DNA of 64,000 nucleotides from Paralvinella palmiformis (lineage: Eukaryota; Annelida; Polychaeta; Terebellida; Alvinellidae): the NCBI GenBank assembly GCA_025642065.1, contig JAODUP010000833.1, forward strand, positions 1-64,000, read 5' to 3'. Shown here one piece after another: positions 54,998 through 64,000 of the stretch (position 1 is its first letter; each line of letters begins with the position of its first letter). The position numbers were made by a program, and so were the translations under genes. The notes below the pieces were generated by a model. It saw nothing but the letters and a program-made list of their open reading frames with translations. It did no database searches and was not told where the DNA came from.

Positions 54998-55841
54998 TAC
55001 TACTAAAAGAAATGTACCCGATACAAGTACACGAGTAATCTAATGCCACAAGTTATTTAAACCTGAAGCAAGATTCTCTCCTAAAGCACTAATAATCTCT
55101 AAACACAAGCCCAAGAAAACATTACTATCTCATCATCACAGTCTATTGTCTATTATCTGTAATTCCATAAATCTGCTTCAATATGTTCAGTTATACGTAA
55201 ACAATACATAACAATAATACTCTTTTGTTGTGCACGTCATAACAGGTGACGATAGGGAGAAGACACAAAATAGGCTTTTGTGCCAGTGTGTTGTTGAACC
55301 TTACCCATTCGTCCACAGACAAACACGCGTCGTAAACAAATACCTTAAAAGATTCCTAAGTGCTGCCTCTAACATCGCAGACATTAGTAGCGATGTCTTC
55401 AAATAATGCAAACAATGAATTGCAAACTATCTCATGGCAATGGTCACGCTTGCCAATGCTTAAACATCTTTACGTGCAGCCCGTCACCCCCCCCCCCAAA
55501 ACAGTGAGCACTATTGTCATTTTATACATTGTGTACTACCCTCACGGGCTACAGAACCATCAAAATCAGACTGGGGTTCTCGTAAAGACAGAATTATGAC
55601 AACAAACGAAGTAGTAAATTACACCAATGAATGGCAGAGAACTGTGCAACCCTACATAGTATAGATTACAGAACTGAGAAGAGTGAACCACAAAAATAGA
55701 CAAACTCAGGGTGTCGTACTAAGCACGTCAGATTAAGCCTCTAATAACTAAAACGGTATCACCAACAGATTTGGGTATAAGTGAGAGAACAAATCCCAAA
55801 TGTGATTAAATCACAGCAGTTAATGCTGGCACAAACCATCA
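54998..55841. other. 3' flank of MOGS, nothing recognised
   Basis: Includes the presumed MOGS 3' UTR. I did not find a canonical poly(A) signal on the minus strand here. A poly-C run (poly-G on the MOGS strand) is at 55488-55497. Confidence 0.4.
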
Positions 55842-57737
55842 CTAGTACTGTTCAGCCATTATTGCTACCACAAGGGCTGACCAACCTGTAAATGGATGGG
55901 AACCTTTGCCCTTTCCCGTATTGTCATCATACTGCTCCCAAATGTATCCGGTTTTCATGTACTGACTGTAAATATTGCTAACTATATTTTCCCTGAGCTC
56001 ACTGTACACCTGTTTAGCTGTATCCTGGTAGGATCCCGGTACTGTGCTGTAGTGGTGTAGGGCACTCAGCGTCAGATAATTTATATTGATCCAGATTGCT
56101 CCACGCCAATATGGCGGGTCATCTTCCGTATTGGCCTTGTTGTAGAGTGGCGAGGATTTCATCAATGAACGGAGGCCGTATTTCGTCCAAAGCAGATTTG
56201 GATCCTGGATGTCCTTAAGAATTTGGCCAAGCTTCAAAGAATCAGGCTCCACAATTTTTAAGAGGAAGGGAAACAAACTAACATATCCGAAATGTGAGTC
56301 AACAAACTTGTATTCTGGATTCTTCAGTACGGTACGCATTTTCTTCTGTGGCTGGCTGAGTGGGGGCTGGCCTGGTGTGTGTTTTGTTTTTGGCCTTTCC
56401 AGTTTAATGTGGTCAGTGTGTAGGCCATAATCGCTGTATCGATTTTTTTTCTCAGACCAGTGAAGCTGGTCTAATAGTTTGTTATCGGTGAGCAAGTCTC
56501 GCGTTGCAGCAAACTCTTGCCAAGATTCGTTTAGTGAACGACCGATATCGGCCATGACGCCGGCTGCAAGTGCCATCCAACAACGAAGGTCTAAGTGTCT
56601 TTCCATATCGGATGGATGCGAGGCACGAGGGTAGTCATCCAAACCAGAAGTCAGGGTTTTTGGGTTGAGCTCATGTTTGGTATTAGTATCTCGTCCTCGC
56701 CAGTAGTATGTAGAGTGTTCTTTTCCTATCTGAGTGGTGTTAAACCAATCGTACCACGCCTTTAATCGTGGGTACAAGTTCTTCAGGTACTCCTTATCCG
56801 ATGGGGCATCACTTTTGATCAGTGTCTTCACAATGGACTGCAGTGGAAGGAACAGAGTGGGCGGATTGGCATTTTCATTGTGCTGTATCACAAACTCATC
56901 CGGTACCTTGGCACGGGCTTCTACGCCGAGGATCTGCTCTCTGGGGATCCAGCCGTCGATGTTCGTTAAATCGAGCCAGTGACCAATGATGTCCATTGAG
57001 AGTCTCATGTCCCACTTGACGAGTAGCAGGTTGTGAAAGCCCTCATCCCAGAGAAAGCCACGCGGGAAGAATGAACGCGATGGAACAGCCGTGTATAGTG
57101 GTGCCTGCCAGTAATTTAGTGGCTCCTCTGTGACGTAGCGAGATCGGACGAGTGACGTTCCATAAAAGTATCCTATGCTTCCCAGCATGTTGCTCAAGGC
57201 TGCCTTGGCAAAGCTAATCTGCTTTGAATCATATCCTTTTTTTTTTAGCTGAAACTTATCCTCAAACTTGTTATCAAACTCTACCAGATGGTCAGTGATT
57301 ACCTTGTGGTAAAGCTCACCAAGGAGTGGTTCGGGACGTTCAGGGACACTCCCAGACTCAAACATGACTACTAACTGAAATGGAAGGCTGACTGTCACCT
57401 GATGTACAATAAAGTTAGGTCCAGACGGAGTGTCCCTTGGAACCATGTTTCCAACCAGTCCAATATAGTCAAGATTCCTCCCCTTGTCCCATTTGAACAC
57501 CCTGACACCACGCATTATAACCTCCTTCAGTTTATCCAGACCTGGTGCTACAGCCACGAGGTAATTCATTTTCGCTGGCCGTGATGACTGTGGAAATACC
57601 ATCCGGAAATCCCCAAGTTCTTCGCTGTGGCCTCTTATGGCAACAAGTTTATTGTTCTTCACTTCTGGTCTTAAATATCCCTGGCCATCTAAAGCCATGT
57701 AGAAAAACAATGACATGACAACGGCTTCAGCTCCTTT
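55842..57737 (-). CDS. MOGS: MOGS last exon: catalytic domain
   Basis: A single 1896-nt exon, 631 codons with stop, after acceptor CTTTCTCTTTTAG. It starts KGAEAVVMSLFFY, equivalent to the N-terminal beta-sandwich's end, and carries the whole (alpha/alpha)6 catalytic barrel. A loop near residue 440 (about 56400-56340) rich in Pro/Gln/Lys is longer than in human MOGS, as far as I recall. Confidence 0.97.
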   Translation of the reverse strand, partial: KGAEAVVMSLFFYMALDGQGYLRPEVKNNKLVAIRGHSEELGDFRMVFPQSSRPAKMNYLVAVAPGLDKLKEVIMRGVRVFKWDKGRNLDYIGLVGNMVPRDTPSGPNFIVHQVTVSLPFQLVVMFESGSVPERPEPLLGELYHKVITDHLVEFDNKFEDKFQLKKKGYDSKQISFAKAALSNMLGSIGYFYGTSLVRSRYVTEEPLNYWQAPLYTAVPSRSFFPRGFLWDEGFHNLLLVKWDMRLSMDIIGHWLDLTNIDGWIPREQILGVEARAKVPDEFVIQHNENANPPTLFLPLQSIVKTLIKSDAPSDKEYLKNLYPRLKAWYDWFNTTQIGKEHSTYYWRGRDTNTKHELNPKTLTSGLDDYPRASHPSDMERHLDLRCWMALAAGVMADIGRSLNESWQEFAATRDLLTDNKLLDQLHWSEKKNRYSDYGLHTDHIKLERPKTKHTPGQPPLSQPQKKMRTVLKNPEYKFVDSHFGYVSLFPFLLKIVEPDSLKLGQILKDIQDPNLLWTKYGLRSLMKSSPLYNKANTEDDPPYWRGAIWININYLTLSALHHYSTVPGSYQDTAKQVYSELRENIVSNIYSQYMKTGYIWEQYDDNTGKGKGSHPFTGWSALVVAIMAEQY

Positions 57738-57795
57738 CTAAAAGAGAAAGACAAGAAAATTAGATAAGCAAGGAAATATGACCCTTTTGGGGTAA

Positions 57796-57845
<50 letters not shown>

Positions 57846-60170
57846 ACATTAATGCTCGACCATTCCCAGTTTTTCAAGGCTCGGTCTAGTATCAGTGCCA
57901 TAGCATTCGACCTGCCGGTCTAGTGTCCATTTTAATGACAAAACGATAAAAATGAGCACAGAGCTACAGGCTAATTCTAACAACAACCCAATAAATACCC
58001 AAGCACACGATTTGTTTATTAACTTCTAACATATCAAAGAACAAACACATAAATGACTTTATTGGCGATATCCCATCAAATCTTGGACACATGCCTTCTG
58101 GCTATGAATCAAATTGGCGTAACCTGGCAACATCACAATCAACACTCGCAGCTTCCCAACTGACCAGTGTAATGAGTGTTCTGGAATTTATCTGAATACT
58201 CTAGATCAGTTTAATTTGGCGAATATGAAATAATGGCGAAAACGGCAAGTGACATAAAATCGGCAATTTTTCCTAAAATATTATGTCATACAGAACTTCA
58301 TATGATGCTTTGAAAGCCCTACTTTGATAACACACTGAACATGTGTAATAGTCTCATTTATCCAACAATTGGTTCACATGGCAATTTATAATAAAATAAT
58401 CACTCTTAAAAATCATTCGTCCCTGACATTGTCCCCATCAGAAGCACTCATAATAGTGAAAACAATAGCCCTGATTGTTTCTAGCCATGTATGAGAACAT
58501 CAGTTTGTCAAGCAGCGATCTATAGGCTGAGTTGAGTGTCTGCAATTTTGCAATTGGATGTCAATGCATCGCTGATTTATTTTCGTTTGGTTAGAATAGA
58601 AAAATAATATGAAAACATTATATTTTACACTTCCTTATATATAGTTTGATGTAACCTTCTCATCGTATTAATCGCAATTTGTCTTTAGCTCGCATATCAG
58701 TTACCTTTGTTGTCATTCGATCATGGCAATGGTTTGTCAATTACCCGTTCAGATATGCTTAGAGTTAGAATCAGATTACTAGTTACATAAAGGTCAATGA
58801 TCTAGTGTGCTTCAAATTTGGTTATAGCTGGTAAATAATGGTGTGCTTTGAAATATGGTTTCCCTCGAATGGCCTAGAAAAGAAAGAAAAAATCGACTTT
58901 CCTGACAGAACAAAATTCGTCATTTTTTGCTGTCACCAATATGTTCAAAATGTAGATTAGTCTTTAAAACGAAGATAAAGGTGTTAGGCCCACACACTAG
59001 ATGTCTAAAATCCATCAGCAGCAATTTCAGCATCTTTTTTCTATTTCAATTATTGTCGTGTTTTCCGGTCTTTGTTAGAAATGTGAAATCTTTTTAAAGG
59101 AGTGAAGGAGCCTAGGCAAATGAACTATCAAATCACATTGGAAAATAGGTAAGATATCTAACTTATAGTTATGTGCATATCACCATTGTTTTGTGTTATC
59201 CTACAATATTATTATTATTTAAGTATTTCTTTATTCTACATATAGGCTATTACAGATTTTACTTACATTATGTTATGTATCTTAGAAAGTATTAACTTAT
59301 TTTATGTCTGTACTTTACTGGAATGTTGCTAAATGAATCAAATCAATAAAAATAAACTGCTGATAATTTTGGTTTTTCATCTACACCGAATGGCTGAAAG
59401 TTATTGCTCGTTGACAGATCTATCCTTATCAAGTGTCTGCTGCATAAAAAGGGGCGACTGACGTCATGCATGAAACATATGGGGCTTATATGGGCACGCA
59501 TTGTGGTTAAAGCAAATCTTTGGTGGCCAATATCATTTTCATATTTATCTAATAGGAATTACTTTTATTCTAATGGTTGGCCACTTTTATCTTGCACTTA
59601 ATACATAAATTATTTGTGTGGGTAGAAATGTTGCAATAAGTTTGTATTTCATGGATCACTTTGAGCTCCATGTGTGGATAATTAATTATGCGAAAGTATA
59701 TACACACATGCTCAGTGAATGCATACGGAGAGTGGTGATGTTGCAAACAACTTATGAATGACAGCATTTCACTGGCCAAAGGTACATCGGAGTTTACTAA
59801 GAGACAAAGGATAGTACTGAATATTCATGATGATTCCAAATAAGGTTACTGAATGCTGCCAGGAGACAAACTCTGCGTAGGCACAAAGGTGTACATACCG
59901 TTTTATTGAACCATTGTCAGTTACAATTATGATATTTAAAAGGTTTTTACATTTTAAATCAATGTCTTTCACACAAAGAAAACAATACGTTGAAGCCATT
60001 GGATAAATCTGAAAAGGATATTGACTACCAAAGAATTGCTTTAACGTGTATTTTATTAACTCAGTGATCAACTCGTAATGTTTTCATAGAGGTCTGAACT
60101 ATGTAAGTTTTGCGCTCACTCGGTCTAATGTCAGCACAGCAGGTCTAGTGTTAAAATATTTTACTAGACA

Positions 60171-60210
<40 letters not shown>

Positions 60211-61826
60211 GTATAATCATGTTTGTGTAACACAAGAATATTAATTCATGTTTTCACACCAGTTAGTTTTCACTGATTTCTTTCCAAATCTTGATCTGAT
60301 ATTGTTCAGAATCAAAATTGACTAATAAGCCTTGAGAAGACCGTGTGCTATTATATATATCATATGCTGTCATGTATTAGTTGACCTTATGCATAAGACA
60401 AATTGTATTTTTAGCAACTTTAAAGTGCATTGCATTAAACGTACAAAATCAGTAGCAAGTCATCATTTATCATGGGAAAAAATGTTGCTAATTATTTTTA
60501 ATTTCCTCTCTTTTTTTCATTTAGAAATACATCATTTATTAAATAAGTCAATTTAATAAAAGACTGATTGATTAACACAAGGATAAAAATCATGCTACAT
60601 TCAGGTTCCTAGTAGGAAACATTGCTTAATGATTTGATAACAACAGATGTGAGATCATATGAAATGAATAATAGCTAGCTGTTATAACAAAAGATTAAAT
60701 CAGCTACTAAAGTCATACTTACAGCTTCCCTTTATTAATATATGTAATTGTCCATGGTAATAAAAATTCAGCATATCAATAACACTCAGTGTATAACTGA
60801 GATGGCCAGCAGGGTTATACCCATTGGGTTTTCCCCAGCAACCTGATGTTGGAACAATGGCGTATTTTATATGATTGGAACAAATCCCAGTCAGTTCCAT
60901 TACTTTATTGTATAAACATGATCAGACCTATATGTCCCAGAATGAGCTACTGATAGTCAGTGAAGTGCCACCAATGTATAACATGTGTTCTAAGAATACT
61001 GGTTGTTCTTGAAGTTTTATGTATATACTAGATCTAAGCTGATTGGTGAGTCATGGTGGTGTTTAGGAGCACACAAACCATGGGCCAGCAAGGCCAAGCA
61101 ATCAACCTGATTCAGTCATTACTGGATAGCTAACTTTATGGATTTATTAGCCAACAATTATGACCCTGAGGAATGGGTTTAAGAAAAACAGAGAACACAT
61201 GAGGAATAAATAACCAAAAATTTAAAGTGCATTCCTAATTTATTACATGAAAAGGAAATAGTTTTTTAACCTGGATGATGATGATTGATGCTTTACAGCA
61301 ACTTTTCTGCACATGGTAGGCTAAATGGGCTGGTGTTTAACCTGGAAAATCTCCCTCAAAACCAAGGGATGCCCTGATCACCTTAAGATGGCTAACCAAT
61401 TAATATGACTATTGTGGTTCACTAATCAAAAGGTTATTACCACCGCACTACTTGTGACACACAGTATACGCCAAAGTTACAATTGTGTTGGTCTATTTGT
61501 ACTGACCCGAGGTTCAACTTTCACTCGAGCTGACCAGTCGCCGCCGTGATCACCACCCGGTTTCTTCACAAAATCTGTTGTCAGTGAGTAGTATTTGTCC
61601 ACTATTTCCTGCAAAATGTAATGAATTCCATTCTTGATTGAGGTGAACAAGCTACATACGTACATGTGAGTTCAATGATTATATGCTGAATTAGGTCATG
61701 GAAGTACAATATGAAACCATGACAAGAAAACCATCATTCCTTTGATCTAATAGACTCGCAACATTCTGTATTGACCCAGTAATCAGGAATTTGTAAACCT
61801 TGCATTTCTATATCAATTATATTTAT

Positions 61827-61864
<38 letters not shown>

Positions 61865-63814
61865 TATATATATATATATCAGGGTTAGAAGCTAATTAGA
61901 ATCCACTGCTAGTACACAGGACTAGTAACTTGAAAAATATACTAGTCCTGAGAATAATTGTTGATTAAAGATTAACATACAATGATACATAAAGTCTATT
62001 TTGAAGAAAACAAACTACAAGTCATTGGTAGATGATCCCAAAAGAGCATCTGGTTTCAACTGCTGAAGCCTGGAGGAAGCTAAGTTTGGGTCCGTTTCTG
62101 TTTCCATATGAATTCGTTGAGAAGAAAACCCGGGCAGGGGGATAAGAATTTCGTGCAATGACGATGATAACACAGCACGCTGTTCCCACTGTCACACTTT
62201 AAACCATTTTAATATGTTCAGCAGAATGATAACTGAAACGATATGGCTATATATGTGCCATAACATGTCACTGCAGACACTTTGTTATTTTAACCTTATA
62301 ATTGTATTCACCTGCAGGAAGACTCAAACTGAAAATTAGTAGTCCTGTCAGTTTTCTACTCTTGGGCAAACAGGTGAGCATTAATTTTGGACCCTGTATA
62401 TATAATCCCAATAAAACAAACTCACTGGACATAACCTCCACTCATTTGACAACCTGCCTGGACAAAACTCCATTTCATTAATCTTAAACAAAAACTATGT
62501 TTTCTTTCTTTTAAATACTTTTATTAAAAATGGTATCAAAATCAAATATTTCATGGTGTTTCAGATATCAAAAATATAATCCTCCCCCCCCCCCTTCAGT
62601 GTATCTGGAACTGATTTTGTGCCATCAAGATGGTCAGTGCAGAGAATGTGTATCTTTATATGGGCCCTCGTGCACTAGCTTCAAACTTGTGGTTAGTAAT
62701 GACATCCATATTATAGGTATCCTATAAATGTTTGTATTATACTATCATATAGAAAGGGTTATCTAAGACTAACTAATGTTCCAGTTTTCAGGTATTTTTA
62801 TACCCTGATCAGCTCTGATCAACTGTCGTGTAATTAACAAATTAAGGAAAGTCATCTACTACTGTATGATTTCCCTGTCACATACTTGCAATGATAATCT
62901 CCCTTGATCTCCCGCCTATAAAACAATAATCTCGACCCACCTCCCCCAACACCTGGGTGGTTCCCCTTTGATGACGTTTTTTTTTGGGGGGGGGACCATC
63001 TGTGAGAATATATTACTGTTCTACTTAGCTGTTTAGCATATAAAGTGAATGTTTATGATTTGTGTAGGCATGAAGGCTGGCTGTTGCATTAGAAATGTTG
63101 ATTGGTTGTGATATAAAGAAACAGTTGTAGTGATGCAGCTGTGATGACAGTATACAATGGCCTTTTTATACATTAACTGTACAATATATAGGCTTTAGTA
63201 TGTGGAGATTATCACATCACATAAACAAACTTGTCATATATCACTGTACGAGGGCCTCTGAAAGACTCATGCTAGTAAGGGCACTTATTACATCTTCATT
63301 TAAATATAAGTATACATGTATGATTATATTTAAGTAGGAACTTGTGGAGGATTAAAATATTAATCCACACGTTAGTTAGTCAAGATCTGACAAGGCCCTA
63401 ATTATGCGGTGAAGATAAAACTTGTGAATAAGTCACATTACTTTTTTAATCATAAACCGTATGATTTCATAGTTTATTCATATTGAAATGTGCTGCACTG
63501 TCGTGTTCCCTCACAGTTTCCAGAACCAATTAATATCATTTTCAAACTGCACTTTCAAAGTTGGATATCCTTTTACCTTGGAAAATGCAGTTATCCAGAC
63601 TGATATAAAAGGTGTCTGATATATCAACTGATATAAAAGGTGTCATCTTACAAAACAAATCAATAATAGTACGCAATGACAAATGTTACCTGATGTCCAA
63701 ATGTTTTACCATCATGTACAAACCAACCATACATAGGAAGACCATCATGCTGTGTACACCAGTGACGAATAGTGGGTGGTATTTCATCCGTCATCTGTGA
63801 CATCCACATTAAAC
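55842..63814 (-). CDS. MOGS: mannosyl-oligosaccharide glucosidase (GH63), 5' incomplete
   Basis: Exons on the minus strand: 63814-63690, 61608-61507 and 57737-55842 (stop TAG 55844-55842); introns of 2.1 and 3.8 kb, phase 0 at both. About 706 of roughly 830 expected residues are present; the cytosolic tail, membrane anchor and first luminal part lie beyond the right edge. The enzyme removes the outermost glucose from Glc3Man9GlcNAc2 in the ER, the first N-glycan trimming step. Diagnostic motifs: VKKPGGDHGGDWSARV (61.5 kb), PSRSFFPRGFLWDEGFH (about 57080-57030), SGLDDYPRASHP (about 56648-56613), ERHLDLRCW (56603-56577, the known substrate-binding motif) and DPPYWRGAIW (about 56120-56091). From memory, the Asp of GLDDY and the Glu of IWEQY match the acid and base assigned in yeast. 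No disabling change is seen. Confidence 0.97.
57738..61506. other. MOGS intron, mostly unremarkable
   Basis: (TA)n at 57800-57841 and 60174-60207 and a partial SINE family 2 copy at 61273-61335. The rest is AT-rich without supported exons. Confidence 0.55.
61273..61335 (-). repeat. SINE family 2, 3' fragment
   Basis: (ATC)n tail and AGCCCATTTAGCCTACCATG only, in the MOGS intron. Confidence 0.65.
61507..61608 (-). CDS. MOGS: MOGS internal exon
   Basis: 34 codons, EIVDKYYSLTTDFVKKPGG through RVKVEPR, acceptor TTTTGCAG, donor GTCAGT (a less common but valid donor). Confidence 0.93.
61829..61879. repeat. (TA)n microsatellite
   Basis: Interrupted TA run at the left edge of dispersed repeat V, copy 2. 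Confidence 0.9.
61880..62400 (+). repeat. dispersed repeat V, copy 2
   Basis: Matches 3138-3830 in inverted orientation, without the SINE. It lies in the MOGS intron 61609-63689. Not recognised as a known class. Confidence 0.6.
62401..63689. other. MOGS intron remainder
   Basis: Poly-C at 62583-62594 and poly-G at 62980-62994; no exon supported. Confidence 0.45.
63690..63814 (-). CDS. MOGS: MOGS internal exon (first one visible)
   Basis: Starts in phase 1 (GT completing a Gly) with LMWMSQMTDEIPPTIRHWC and ends in GWFVHDGKTFGHQ before donor GTAACA. It corresponds to the conserved GLMW...GW..HDG..FG segment of the family. Confidence 0.93.
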
Positions 63815-64000
63815 CTGAAACGTATTAATAATTTTAGTAACAATTAACTAACCATAAATTAAACATTTAAATTTGGAGGGCAAATTCAGAATCTGTATGA
63901 ATTACTTTCTTTTTTTGGTGATGTGCAATTGATTGAACTATGTTTGGAACACAGTTGCTTCTAAGATTCTGGTACTATTGGGGTGGGGGGGATATCCTAT

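Noticed and set aside
62530..62727. Possible exon reading LILCHQDGQCRECVS
   Set aside because: It overlaps a poly-C run, has no matching frame with MOGS, lies on the other strand and shows no family signature.

Overview
The window is a piece of an animal nuclear genome. It has AT-rich DNA, spliced genes with GT-AG introns, tRNA-derived SINEs, many non-LTR retrotransposon fragments and long (TA)n, (CA)n and poly-G runs. Gene structure and repeat content suggest a lophotrochozoan, probably a mollusc; that is inference, and no species is named.

Three conserved host genes can be read. (1) On the minus strand, 6116 down to 948 and on past the left edge, are the first two coding exons of a mitochondrial ES1/GATD3-type protein. 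(2) On the plus strand, 24495-48319, a 17-exon gene encodes a complete 887-residue gp130/Domeless-like class I cytokine receptor: signal peptide, Ig-like domain, five fibronectin III domains, one membrane helix and a cytoplasmic tail of about 200 residues. All 16 introns keep the reading frame, and all domain borders are phase 1. One intron has a GC donor. A poly(A) signal lies at 49723. (3) On the minus strand, from 63814 (with earlier exons off the right edge) down to 55842, is mannosyl-oligosaccharide glucosidase (MOGS, GH63), with almost the whole catalytic part in one 1.9 kb exon. The genes look like independent housekeeping or signalling loci, not a functional cluster.

The rest is mostly transposon-derived. 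The stretch 7.1-20.4 kb holds a decayed transposase-like gene of the ESGHGKG type, flanked by seven same-orientation copies of a 16-bp motif. It also holds a hAT-type insertion with a perfect 8-bp target duplication and five non-LTR retrotransposon remnants. At 24.8-27.3 kb, inside intron 1 of the receptor, three DNA transposons are nested: a hAT-like element split by a MULE (9-bp duplication) and by a second hAT (8-bp duplication). Other receptor introns carry miniature inverted-repeat elements, some as inverted pairs facing each other across exons. At 50.4-51.7 kb lies a shrunken Ty3/Gypsy-type element with 128-138 bp LTRs. A few exon-like pieces at 52.7-53.1 kb could not be assigned.
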